64,000 nucleotides of DNA, from the NCBI GenBank assembly GCA_025934775.1, contig JAICWO010000003.1:124001-188000 (forward strand). The letters are read 5' to 3'. Of this stretch, positions 17,590 through 25,927 are shown one piece after another (within the stretch, counting starts at the first letter, position 1; every line of letters starts with the position of its first letter). The position numbers and the translations under genes were made by a program. The notes below the pieces were generated by a model that was not told where the DNA came from, searched no databases, and saw nothing but the letters and a program-made list of their open reading frames with translations. Source of the stretch: Gemmatimonadaceae bacterium (GTDB lineage Bacteria > Gemmatimonadota > Gemmatimonadetes > Gemmatimonadales > Gemmatimonadaceae).

Positions 17590-18705
17590 CTACTTCGTCG
17601 CGGACAGCGGGCGCCGCGCGGCGGCGGCGACGCCGCTCACGGGGGTGGGCGTCTGCCATGCAAGCTCGTCGGCCGGCCCGCCGCCCTTGCGCGCTGTCGC
17701 GCTTTCAGTGCCTGCGCGCGAAACGAGGGCCGCGCCGAGTCCGAGCGTGGCCGCCACCCACGTCACAGCGATCGCGATCGCGCGCAGCACCGCGCCGGCG
17801 ACGGGCGCCGATTTGAACGCGGACGCCACCAGCCACAAGCCGAGATAGACGAGGAGTCCGGCAACGAGGGCGCGAAGATGAACATTTCGGGCGGACGCTG
17901 ATTCGCCGTCTCGCACGAACGCGCCGCCCGTGAGCCGCGCGACCGCGAGGAAGCCGAGCGTCACCAGCCCCGCCGCGGCGATCACGTACGCCACGATCGC
18001 GAATGGAATGAGCAGAATGCCGATGAGCGTGATCGCGAGCGCGACGACGATCACCAGCAGCAGCGGCAGCGCGAGGAGCTGGCCAGCCACGCCGATCCAG
18101 AAAGCGCGCGCGAAGCCTCGCTCGAGCGCGACCACGCCGCCGTCCAGGTTCGCCTCGGCGAACACCATGACGCCGATGCCGATGATGGCGAGCAACGCGA
18201 ACCACCCGATGACGAGCTTGATCGATTGCCACGTGGAGAGCGGTCGTGACGGGGCTGCAGACGCCGGCGCCAGCACAATTGGTGCGCCGGCGTTGATCGC
18301 GCGCCGCTCGCCCTCCACGACCCCGCCGTCGATGATCACGGAGCCGGCGGCCGACCACGCGTCGCCGGTCACGCGGGCGCCGCGGTGGACGCGGACGTCA
18401 CCGTCGACGACGAATACGCTGCCATTCACCGTGCCGAACACGTCGAGGTTGCCGCGCGCGATCGCGATCGGACCGGCAACGCTGGTGTTGGCTCGAATGG
18501 TCCGATCGCCGTATGTGAAATGATCGGCGGATGGGATTGTGCTGTCTCCGGCAGCGCGGCGCTGTGCGACCGCGGATGCGACCTTGCCGGTGTCGGCGCT
18601 TCCGGAAGATGCGGAGTCAGGCTTGTACTGCGGCGCCTGCGCGAGCGCGGGGGACCCACCGAGCGCCAGCGCGACGAGAGCGACGAGAGCGACGAGAGCG
18701 CGCAT
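17590..18705 (-). CDS. Exported bactofilin-like membrane protein
   Basis: 371 aa. A signal peptide containing three tandem Val-Ala-Leu units is followed by a short polymer-forming (bactofilin-like) beta segment at ~60-125 (IARGNLDVFGTVNGSVFVVD, VHRGARVTGDAWSAAGSVII). Four or five transmembrane helices occupy ~150-350. ATG 18705 is 2 bp after the anti-sigma stop. This pairing of a short beta-helix with a membrane domain is common behind ECF/anti-sigma pairs in GC-rich diderms and suggests an envelope stress effector; function not established. Confidence 0.75.
   Translation of the reverse strand: MRALVALVALVALALGGSPALAQAPQYKPDSASSGSADTGKVASAVAQRRAAGDSTIPSADHFTYGDRTIRANTSVAGPIAIARGNLDVFGTVNGSVFVVDGDVRVHRGARVTGDAWSAAGSVIIDGGVVEGERRAINAGAPIVLAPASAAPSRPLSTWQSIKLVIGWFALLAIIGIGVMVFAEANLDGGVVALERGFARAFWIGVAGQLLALPLLLVIVVALAITLIGILLIPFAIVAYVIAAAGLVTLGFLAVARLTGGAFVRDGESASARNVHLRALVAGLLVYLGLWLVASAFKSAPVAGAVLRAIAIAVTWVAATLGLGAALVSRAGTESATARKGGGPADELAWQTPTPVSGVAAAARRPLSATK
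18673..18699. repeat. Triplicated 9-mer inside a signal peptide
   Basis: GACGAGAGC occurs three times in perfect tandem (18673, 18682, 18691). On the coding minus strand it encodes repeated Leu-Val-Ala units of the bactofilin-like protein's signal peptide. Slippage here would lengthen or shorten the hydrophobic core without changing frame. Confidence 0.85.
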
Positions 18706-18707
18706 CG

Positions 18708-19301
18708 TTACGCCCGGCGACGGCTCGACGCGACGGCGAGGGCTCGAAGTCCGGCGATCGACGCCCCGGCCGCTGCGGCCAGGCCGATGAGCGCGGCCGT
18801 GATCCCGACTGTTCCCGTCCGCTCGATGATCGTGAACATCTGATCGCCGAAGACGGTCGACAGGACGGCCTGCCCTGCGTCGAACACCATGCTCCGAAGC
18901 TGATCGCCAGCCATCCCGGATGCGAGCACGACCGTATCGGTCTGCGTCGTGATCCAGAGAATCCCGATCGTGAGCACCGCGGCCACCGAGGTCGCGATGG
19001 CGCCGAAGGCCACTCGCGCTGGCCGCGACCGGGGCAGCCAGCGAGTGACGGCATCGCGGGCGGTCACGTGCCAGGGCACGAACACCGGCACCTGAGCCAT
19101 GACGGATTCGGCGAATCGATGCGACGGAGCAAAATGAGGGAGGTCTTCCAAGGCATCCACGACCGACCGGGCCTCGTCGACGCGCGCGCGGCAGTCGGCG
19201 CATTCGCGGAGATGGGACTTGAGCGGGGTTACACCAAACCCCACCTCGTCCTCGTCGAGGAGCAGGTCGATTTCATCTGGAAGCAGGTGCCTGTGATTCA
19301 T
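18708..19301 (-). CDS. Anti-sigma factor with a zinc-finger N-terminus
   Basis: 197 aa. The N-terminal HLRECADCRARV (H30, C34, C37) is the zinc-associated anti-sigma motif that holds an ECF sigma factor. A central transmembrane helix (~95-115) and a second hydrophobic stretch near the C-terminus (~165-185) place the rest at the membrane. Encoded 64 bp after the sigma gene and immediately before the bactofilin-like gene. It is the likely sensor that releases the sigma factor under envelope stress. Confidence 0.88.
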   Translation of the reverse strand: MNHRHLLPDEIDLLLDEDEVGFGVTPLKSHLRECADCRARVDEARSVVDALEDLPHFAPSHRFAESVMAQVPVFVPWHVTARDAVTRWLPRSRPARVAFGAIATSVAAVLTIGILWITTQTDTVVLASGMAGDQLRSMVFDAGQAVLSTVFGDQMFTIIERTGTVGITAALIGLAAAAGASIAGLRALAVASSRRRA

Positions 19302-19365
19302 GGAGTCTCCGGAGAGCCGTACGAGGGGGTGGTCGCAATGGTTTCAGCCGGGATGGTGACGCGCA

Positions 19366-20010
19366 TTACGATCCGCCCTCCCTTACGTGCTCCAACGCCT
19401 GGCGAAGCTCGTGCCTCGCGCGGTGGATATACGTCTTGACGGTTCCGAGCGGCAGGTCCAGGGTGGCCGCGATCTCCTCGTACGACCGGCCCTCGACGTG
19501 GCGCAGCATGATGCACGACCGGTACTCGGGCCGGAGCGATGCGATCGCCCGCTCGATGGCGGTGCCGAGCTCCCGGGCCTCGAGCTCGTCGAGCGCGGAT
19601 TCCTGCTGGACGACGACGTCGAACGACGTCGCCTCGATCGCGTCCGCGGTCTGGGCGTGCGGCGAGCCGTCGATGCTCACCGTCTCGAGCTGCCGGCGGC
19701 GCAGGTGATCGATCGCGACGTTGTTCGCGATCTTGAAGAGCCAACTCGAGAGCTTGAACTCCGGCCGGTACCGATCGATGTGGTTGAGGACCTTGATGAA
19801 CGTGTCCTGCGCCAGATCCTCGGCGAGCTCGCGGTCGCGCACCATCCGGTAGATGAGCGAAAAGACCGGGCGCTCATAGCGCCGGATCAATTCGCGAAAT
19901 GCCGAGTCGCGTCCTTGCTGCGCCAGCGCGACGACGTCGGCGTCCGGTAGGTTGGTAAGGTCGAGGGCTGGAGGCATCGGCCTGGTGGAGCGCGGCGCGC
20001 CGAAGCGCAT
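19366..20010 (-). CDS. ECF RNA polymerase sigma factor
   Basis: 214 aa. Sigma2 (~25-95) shows YERPVFSLIYRMVRDRELAE, DLAQDTFIKVLNHIDRY and the WLFKIANNVAIDHLRRR helix. Sigma4 (~145-205) shows LRPEYRSCIMLRHVEGRSYEEI and LPLGTVKTYIHRARHELR. ATG 20010 is taken; ATG 19977 (MPPALDLTN) is a plausible alternative only 11 residues before the conserved start. First gene of a four-gene leftward cassette with its anti-sigma factor, and divergent from ubiE. Confidence 0.93.
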   Translation of the reverse strand: MRFGAPRSTRPMPPALDLTNLPDADVVALAQQGRDSAFRELIRRYERPVFSLIYRMVRDRELAEDLAQDTFIKVLNHIDRYRPEFKLSSWLFKIANNVAIDHLRRRQLETVSIDGSPHAQTADAIEATSFDVVVQQESALDELEARELGTAIERAIASLRPEYRSCIMLRHVEGRSYEEIAATLDLPLGTVKTYIHRARHELRQALEHVREGGS

Positions 20011-20101
20011 CGCGCCGGGTTCCCTGAAAGTATCCGCGCGTGCGACACCAAACCAGCCGGATCGCTTGATTCACCCTCACGCGGCGGGCAGTTTTCCTTG
20101 A

Positions 20102-20851
20102 ATGTCAGTGAGCGAGTTGGAGACGGCGGAGGTTCGTGCGGCCGCGGCGGGTGGCGACGAGAAGCGCGCCTATGTGCAGCGGATCTTTTCCGAGATTGCC
20201 CCGCGCTACGATCTCCTCAATCACCTGCTCAGCTTCAACATCGACAAGCGGTGGCGCCGGGCGGCCATCGCCACCCTCGATTGGCAGCGATCGCCGTGCG
20301 GCACGTACGTGGACCTGTGCGCCGGCACGTTGGACGTTTCGATGCAGCTCGCGCGGACGGCGGGGTTCCAGGGTCGCGTGGTGAGCGCCGATTTCGCCGA
20401 GCCGATGCTGCGCGCCGGCGTCCGAAAGTCGCCGCCGGGGAGCGTGACGCCGGTCGTGGGCGATGCGCTCCAACTGCCGATCTCGTCGAATACCGCGGCG
20501 GGCGCGATCGTGGCGTTCGGGATCAGAAACGTGGCCGATCTCGATCGCGGCCTGCGCGAAGTGCACCGCGTGTTGGAGCCGGGCGCCCGGTTCGTGATCC
20601 TCGAGTTCACGACGCCGCGTTCGGCGCTCGTGCGCCGATTTTATCATTTGTATTTTCATCATGTGCTGCCGTTCATCGGCGGCGTGATCAGCGGCCATTC
20701 GACGGCATACCACTATCTCCCGCGCTCCGTCGCCAACTTCCCGATCGAAGAGCGGTTGGCGGATCGCATGCGCGCGGCTGGCTTCGCGAACGTTTCGTGG
20801 CGAACATTGACGTTCGGCATCGCGGCGGTGCACGTCGGGACAAAGGCGTGA
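20102..20851 (+). CDS. ubiE: Demethylmenaquinone methyltransferase
   Basis: 249 aa class I SAM methyltransferase that methylates the quinone ring in the last step of menaquinone synthesis. VQRIFSEIAPRYDLLNHLLS near residue 25 and VDLCAGTLDVSMQLAR near 69 (SAM site) identify UbiE/MenG. GIRNVADLDRGLREVHRVL and the HSTAYHYLPRSV segment complete the family pattern. It heads the ubiE-ubiD-ubiA-ubiX gene run. Confidence 0.95.
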   Translation: MSVSELETAEVRAAAAGGDEKRAYVQRIFSEIAPRYDLLNHLLSFNIDKRWRRAAIATLDWQRSPCGTYVDLCAGTLDVSMQLARTAGFQGRVVSADFAEPMLRAGVRKSPPGSVTPVVGDALQLPISSNTAAGAIVAFGIRNVADLDRGLREVHRVLEPGARFVILEFTTPRSALVRRFYHLYFHHVLPFIGGVISGHSTAYHYLPRSVANFPIEERLADRMRAAGFANVSWRTLTFGIAAVHVGTKA

Positions 20852-20923
20852 TCCGATTGCTTGGGCGGTGGGCGCGCCGGTCGCCGCCCCTCCACTCTCT
20901 ACTCTCCACCCTCCAGTCTTCGT

Positions 20924-22408
20924 TTGGATACCCTCGCTGACTTCATCACCCGGCTCGACGAGGCCGGTGAGCTGGTCCGCATCACACGGCCGGTGTCCGT
21001 GGACCTGGAGCTGTGCGAGATCACCGACCGCGTGATGAAGCAGCCAGGCGGCGGCAAGGCGCTGCTCTTCGAGCATCCGGTGTTGAGCGACGGCACGCCG
21101 TCGGCGTTCCCGGTCGCGATCAACCTGTTCGGCTCCATGCGGCGCATGAGCATGTCCCTCGGCGTGGAGCGGCTCGACGCGATCGGCGAGCGGATCACGG
21201 AGATGCTCGAGATGAAAGTGCCGGAGGGCGTGATCGCGAAGCTGTCGCTCCTCCCGCGGCTGCTCGAGCTCGGAAAATTCCCGCCGCGGCTGCGGCGCGG
21301 CGGCGCGGCGTCGCAGGAAGTCGTCTGGCGCGGCGACGAGGTGGATCTCGACAAGCTGCCGCTCATCACCTGCTGGCCGCAGGACGGCGGCCGGTACATC
21401 ACGTTTCCGATGGTGATCACGCGCGATCCGAAGCGCGGGATTCGGAACGTGGGCATGTACCGGATCATGCAGACGGGCAAGACGACCCTCGCGATGCACT
21501 GGCAGCGGCACAAGGTGGGCGCCGCGCACTGGCGCGAGATGGCGGAGCGCGGCGAGACGATGCCGGTGTGCATCGCGATCGGCGCCGATCCGCCGTCCAT
21601 GTACTCGGCGAGCGCGCCGCTCCCGCCGACGATTGATGAATTTATATTTGCAGGATTCTTACGAACGCGCCCGGTGTCGCTGGCGAAGGCCGTGACGTGC
21701 GACCTCGAGGTCCCCGCCGAGGCGGACTTCGTGCTCGAGGGGTACATCGACCCGGCCGAGCCGCTCGTCATGGAGGGCCCCTTCGGCGATCACACCGGCT
21801 TCTACTCGCTCGCCGATCTCTATCCGCAGGTGCACGTCACGGCGATTACGATGCGGAAGCATCCCGTCTTTCCCGCGACGATCGTCGGCCGCCCCCCGAT
21901 GGAGGACTACTACCTCGGTCATGCGACCGAACGGATCTTTCTCCCGCTGCTCAAGCTGACGATCCCCGAGATCGTCGACTATCACATGCCCGCGGAAGGG
22001 ATCTTCCACAACCTGGTCTTCGTCTCGATCAAGAAGGAGTATCCGGGGCAGGCGTACAAGGTGATGAACGCGCTCTGGGGGCAGGGGCTGATGTCGCTCG
22101 CCAAGGTCCTCGTGATCGTGGATCAGTGGGTGAACGTGCAGGATCCGCAGGAGGCGTGGTGGGTGACGCTCAACAACATCGATCCCGAGCGCGACGCGCG
22201 CTTCACGATGGGGCCGATGGACGTGCTCGATCACTCGAGCCGCGCGTTCACGTACGGATCGAAGATGGGGCTCGACGCCACGCGAAAGCTCCCCGAGGAG
22301 GGTTTCGCGCGCGAGTGGCCTGACGTGATCGTGATGGACGACGCGACCAAGCGGCGCGTCGACGCGATCTGGGCCGAGCTCGGCCTCGACTGGCGGTCGT
22401 CGCGATGA
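20924..22408 (+). CDS. ubiD: UbiD-family prenylated-FMN decarboxylase
   Basis: 494 aa, the usual length. MEGPFGDHTGFYSLADLYPQ near residue 285 holds the acidic catalytic residues, and the N-terminal EAGELVRITRPVSVDLELCE and PMVITRDPKRGIRN fit the family. It removes the ring carboxylate of the prenylated menaquinone precursor, using prFMN made by the ubiX product downstream. The start is TTG 20924. An upstream reading-frame extension would translate a pyrimidine-rich intergenic repeat and is rejected. It overlaps ubiA by 4 bp. Confidence 0.93.
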   Translation: MDTLADFITRLDEAGELVRITRPVSVDLELCEITDRVMKQPGGGKALLFEHPVLSDGTPSAFPVAINLFGSMRRMSMSLGVERLDAIGERITEMLEMKVPEGVIAKLSLLPRLLELGKFPPRLRRGGAASQEVVWRGDEVDLDKLPLITCWPQDGGRYITFPMVITRDPKRGIRNVGMYRIMQTGKTTLAMHWQRHKVGAAHWREMAERGETMPVCIAIGADPPSMYSASAPLPPTIDEFIFAGFLRTRPVSLAKAVTCDLEVPAEADFVLEGYIDPAEPLVMEGPFGDHTGFYSLADLYPQVHVTAITMRKHPVFPATIVGRPPMEDYYLGHATERIFLPLLKLTIPEIVDYHMPAEGIFHNLVFVSIKKEYPGQAYKVMNALWGQGLMSLAKVLVIVDQWVNVQDPQEAWWVTLNNIDPERDARFTMGPMDVLDHSSRAFTYGSKMGLDATRKLPEEGFAREWPDVIVMDDATKRRVDAIWAELGLDWRSSR

Positions 22409-23382
22409 ACGAGGCCGCGCGCACGCCGCGGCCTGCCGCGCGCGAGGGACAGACCTTCGCGCATCGCGGCTCGCGCTGGCTGGTCTATGCGAATTTCGTG
22501 AAGCTGCCGCACACGCTGTTCGCGCTGCCGTTCGCGCTGGTCGGCGTGGTGCTCGCGTCGTACCAGGAGCGGGTGACGTGGGCGACGGTCGGGTGGATCG
22601 TGCTCGCGTTCACCTGCGCGCGGTTTGCGGCGATGGGCTTCAATCGCATCGTGGACCGCGAGATCGACGCGCGGAATCCGCGCACGAGGCAGCGCGAGAT
22701 CCCCAGCGGCGCGCTTCGGGTGACCGAGGCGGTGGCGTCCGTGGCGGTGGCCTCGGCGCTGTTCTTTCTCGCCGCGTGGCAGCTCAATCCGCTCTGCGCC
22801 GAGCTGTCGCCCGTGGCGCTGGGGTGGGTGCTGTTCTACAGCTACACAAAGCGGTTCACGCGCTGGTGCCACCTCGTGCTCGGACTCGGCATGGCGATCG
22901 CCCCAGTGGGCGGCTATCTCGCCGTCACGGGCGCGTGGAGCACGCCGTGGTGGATGCTGATCGCCCTCGCACTCGCCGTCACGACCTGGGGCGCCGGATT
23001 CGACGTGCTGTACGCGCTGCAGGACGTCGACTTCGATCGCGGGCAGGGGTTGTACTCGCTCCCCGCCGCGCTGGGGCAGCCAGCGGCGCTCCGCGTCGCT
23101 CGGCTGCTGCACATGCTCACGGTTGTTTGCCTCGCGGCGGTCGGGGCCGCGGTCTTCGCGGGTACGTCGGGCGGATCGTTCTACGCGCTCGGCGTCGTCG
23201 TCACCGCGGCGCTTCTGGTCTATGAGCATTCTCTCGTGCGGCCGGCCGATCTGTCCCGGCTCGACGCCGCGTTCTTCATGATGAACGGCGTGATCAGCAT
23301 CGTGTTCTTCGCGTGCGTGCTGATCGGGCGCATCACGCACCATGGCGCGGCGCTGTACTCCGTGTTCGTGCTCGGACGATGA
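22405..23382 (+). CDS. ubiA: UbiA-type polyprenyltransferase of quinone synthesis
   Basis: 325 aa with eight or nine transmembrane helices. NRIVDREIDARNPRT near residue 75 and DVLYALQDVDFD near 200 are the two Asp-rich Mg/prenyl-diphosphate motifs. It attaches the isoprenoid tail to the aromatic acid head. With ubiD, ubiX and ubiE adjacent and no menA/menB genes in view, a role as MqnP of the futalosine pathway is likely. Overlaps at both ends (ATGA) indicate tight coupling. Confidence 0.93.
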   Translation: MNEAARTPRPAAREGQTFAHRGSRWLVYANFVKLPHTLFALPFALVGVVLASYQERVTWATVGWIVLAFTCARFAAMGFNRIVDREIDARNPRTRQREIPSGALRVTEAVASVAVASALFFLAAWQLNPLCAELSPVALGWVLFYSYTKRFTRWCHLVLGLGMAIAPVGGYLAVTGAWSTPWWMLIALALAVTTWGAGFDVLYALQDVDFDRGQGLYSLPAALGQPAALRVARLLHMLTVVCLAAVGAAVFAGTSGGSFYALGVVVTAALLVYEHSLVRPADLSRLDAAFFMMNGVISIVFFACVLIGRITHHGAALYSVFVLGR

Positions 23383-23978
23383 GCGCACGACCGCTGGTCG
23401 TCGCGATCACCGGCGCCTCGGGCGCGCCGTACGCGGTGCGTTTGCTCGAGGCGCTCGTTGCCGCGGAGCGTCCGGTCCAACTCATCGTCTCCAGCCACGG
23501 CTTCCGGTTGCTGCAAACCGAGATGTCGATCGATTCGTTCGATGCGCTGCGGAGCCGCATGGGTCCACCGGCTTGGGACAAATGGATCACGCCGTTCGAC
23601 GATGCCGATCGGGGGGCCGCTCCTGCATCGGGCTCGGCGTTGAGCGCGGGGATGGTGATCTGTCCGTGCTCGATGGGGACGTTGTCCGCGATCGCCGTCG
23701 GCGCATCGCGATCGCTCGTCGAGCGCGCGGCGGACGTCGCCCTCAAGGAACGCCGGCCACTCCTGCTCGTGCCGCGCGAGACGCCGCTCAGCGCGATCCA
23801 TCTCGAAAACATGCTGCGCGTGACGCGCGCGGGCGCTGTCGTGATGCCCGCGGCGCCGGGCTTCTATCATCAGCCGCGCGGCATTGATGATTTGGTGAAC
23901 TTCGTCGTCGCGCGGATTCTGGATCACGTCGGCGTTCCGCAGTCGCTCGCACCGCGCTGGGGATCGCCGGAGGAATGA
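23379..23978 (+). CDS. ubiX: Flavin prenyltransferase
   Basis: 199 aa. VVAITGASGAPYAVRLLEAL at the N-terminus binds FMN, CPCSMGTLSAIAVGAS near residue 89 and LLVPRETPLSAIHLENMLRV near 128 are UbiX signatures. It makes the prFMN cofactor required by UbiD. ATG 23379 overlaps the ubiA stop, and its own stop overlaps the next ATG. Confidence 0.96.
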   Translation: MSARPLVVAITGASGAPYAVRLLEALVAAERPVQLIVSSHGFRLLQTEMSIDSFDALRSRMGPPAWDKWITPFDDADRGAAPASGSALSAGMVICPCSMGTLSAIAVGASRSLVERAADVALKERRPLLLVPRETPLSAIHLENMLRVTRAGAVVMPAAPGFYHQPRGIDDLVNFVVARILDHVGVPQSLAPRWGSPEE

Positions 23979-24463
23979 GCGCGTCGCGCGCGGCGCGCGT
24001 GATCGGACTCATCTCCGACACGCACGGGTTGCTGCGGCCGGATGTGCATACCGCGCTCGCCGGCGTCGAGCTCATTCTGCACGCGGGGGATGTCGGCGGC
24101 GACGACGTGCTTCAGGAGCTCGAGCTGATCGCGCCCGTGCACGCCGTGCAGGGAAACACCGACCCGCCGGGGCACCCCCGCCTTCCACTCGCGGTGGATC
24201 TGGAGATCGATGGGGTGCGCGTACACGTCAGCCACGGGCACGAGCTCGGCGTCCCGACACCGGAGAACCTGCTCGCGCGATATGACGCGGATGTGATCGT
24301 GTACGGGCACACGCACAAGCAGCTCATCGCGCATGCGGACGAGCGGTGGGTCGTCAATCCGGGCGCCGCGGGGCCGCGCCGGTTCCGGCTGATGCCGAGT
24401 GTGGCGCGCATGACGATCCGCGACTCGGCGGTCGCGATCGAGATCGTGGATCTGGCGGTATGA
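23975..24463 (+). CDS. YfcE/MJ0936-type metallophosphoesterase
   Basis: 162 aa. VIGLISDTHGLLRPD, ILHAGDVGG, VQGNTD, VSHGHELG and VYGHTHK are the five metal-binding blocks of small calcineurin-like phosphodiesterases. It is translationally coupled to ubiX (ATGA). Substrate unknown; relatives hydrolyse phosphodiester model substrates. Probably a passenger of the quinone operon. Confidence 0.92.
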   Translation: MSASRAARVIGLISDTHGLLRPDVHTALAGVELILHAGDVGGDDVLQELELIAPVHAVQGNTDPPGHPRLPLAVDLEIDGVRVHVSHGHELGVPTPENLLARYDADVIVYGHTHKQLIAHADERWVVNPGAAGPRRFRLMPSVARMTIRDSAVAIEIVDLAV

Positions 24464-24470
24464 GCCGCGG

Positions 24471-24692
24471 TCAGATCACGCGAAAGTGCGAGATCGGGTA
24501 GAGGTAGTCTTCGCCCGAGTCGTCGATGATGCGATAGAACGACCCTTGGCCTTCCAGGCCGAGCATCTCGTAGATCTTGCCCAGCGTCAGGTCGTGGCAG
24601 CCGCCAGGCTCATCGCATCCGGGATACACGAGCCACGGACGCGTGCTGATGCACTGTACGAGGGTCGTCGGTTGCCAGGAGGTCGTTGCCAT
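24471..24692 (-). CDS. Small conserved hypothetical protein
   Basis: 73 aa starting at ATG 24692. The second half, LTLGKIYEMLG followed by FYRIIDDSGEDYLYPISHF, matches a recurrent small-protein pattern with a compact beta fold seen in phages and bacteria. CISTRPWLVYPGCDEPGGCH adds three Cys and a His, which could bind metal or form a disulfide. No function is known. It is convergent with the phosphoesterase and lies 101 bp after the UvrC-like gene. Confidence 0.65.
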   Translation of the reverse strand: MATTSWQPTTLVQCISTRPWLVYPGCDEPGGCHDLTLGKIYEMLGLEGQGSFYRIIDDSGEDYLYPISHFRVI

Positions 24693-24793
24693 GAGGCGTT
24701 TCGCTGGTCGAGTGCCGCGGGAATCGCGCGAACACCCACTAATGCAGAAGACGCGCCATTTGGCGCGATGACCTCCGTCACTTCTTTCGTCGA

Positions 24794-25927
24794 TTACGAG
24801 GCCGCGTCCAGCGCGGCCGGCGTCCCGGATGCGCTCGTGCGGTCGAGCTCTTCGGGAAAGCGACGGAACCAGGACGAGAGCAGCAGGAGTTCGTCGATCT
24901 CGTGCGTGGGGATCTGTCCGTTCGTGTGCTGCGCAGGCGTGTAGACGTCGTCGATGAGCCCCAACAGGTGCACGGCCTCGGCCGGAGTCCTGGGCAGCGA
25001 ACGTTCGGCGCGCACGCACCCGCGCCGAATGAGATACACGCGATCGTCGCCGTCGAAACCTGGAACCGTGTACACGAACGACAGCGTCTCGACCGCGAAT
25101 CGTAGTCTGGCGAACTGTGCGCGGAGCGCCTCGAGCCGCTTCAGCTTGTCGCGGAGCACCGCGGCGCGCTCGAACTCGAGCCGTTCGCTCGCCTGCTCCA
25201 TCTCGCGGCGGAGCCGTTCCATCGGGCCGTCGTCGATCCCATCGAGAAAGGCGCGCGCCATCGTGAGGCGTTCGTCGTACTGCTCCGCGGTGCACCCGCC
25301 GACGCACGGGCCGAGACACTTCTTCACCTCGAACCGGATGCAGCCCGGCGTCCGCGGAAAGATCTCGAACAGCTCGGGCTGATCGGCGAAGTGCATGCGC
25401 TGATCGTTGGCGCAGTCGCGCAATCCGAGCACGTCGTTCAACTCGCGCACCGCCTCGCTCACGCTCAGCGCGCCGAGGAAGGGGCCGTAGTAGGCGGACG
25501 AGTCATCGTGGCCCGCGCCGCGCACCACGACGAACTTGGGCGCCGGACCTTTCGTGAGCTTGAGGAAACAATAATTGCGCGCGTCGCGCTTCATCGCCAC
25601 GTTGAATCGCGGCCGAAACCGCTTGATGAGGCGAAGCTCCTCAAGCAGTGCCGCGAACTCGCTCGGCACGTACTCCCACTCGATGCACTCGGCGTCGCGA
25701 AGGATACGCGCGCCTTTCTCCTCTGGGAACGCGGCGCGGAAGTAGCTCAGCAGCCGCGTCCGCACACGCTTCGATTTGCCGACGTACACGATCTCGCCGT
25801 CGGCCGAGATCATGCGATAGACGCCCGGCCGGTCCGTCGCGTGATCGCGCACGTGCTTGCGCATCGCGGCGAGCTGCTCGTCGGACGTCGGCGGCCGGAG
25901 GAGCTTCAGCTTTGACAGCGCGCGCAT
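24794..25927 (-). CDS. Half-length UvrC: GIY-YIG nuclease with Fe-S cysteines and UVR motif
   Basis: 377 aa. GIY-YIG spans ~33-110 (RPGVYRMISADGEIVYVG). The UvrC cysteine set follows (C172, CIRFEVKKC at 196/204, C208), then a UVR (UvrB-binding) segment around 240-265. The RNase H-like nuclease and helix-hairpin-helix domains that complete full UvrC (~600 aa) are missing. Such a protein could make only the 3' incision, as Cho does, though Cho has a different C-terminus. ATG 25927 overlaps the mutM end by 22 bp, so the two repair genes are co-expressed. Confidence 0.85.
   Translation of the reverse strand: MRALSKLKLLRPPTSDEQLAAMRKHVRDHATDRPGVYRMISADGEIVYVGKSKRVRTRLLSYFRAAFPEEKGARILRDAECIEWEYVPSEFAALLEELRLIKRFRPRFNVAMKRDARNYCFLKLTKGPAPKFVVVRGAGHDDSSAYYGPFLGALSVSEAVRELNDVLGLRDCANDQRMHFADQPELFEIFPRTPGCIRFEVKKCLGPCVGGCTAEQYDERLTMARAFLDGIDDGPMERLRREMEQASERLEFERAAVLRDKLKRLEALRAQFARLRFAVETLSFVYTVPGFDGDDRVYLIRRGCVRAERSLPRTPAEAVHLLGLIDDVYTPAQHTNGQIPTHEIDELLLLSSWFRRFPEELDRTSASGTPAALDAAS

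Noticed and set aside
23975-24463. Quinone-pathway role for the phosphoesterase
   Set aside because: It shares the operon with ubiX, but its motifs are those of general small phosphodiesterases; no quinone step needs it.
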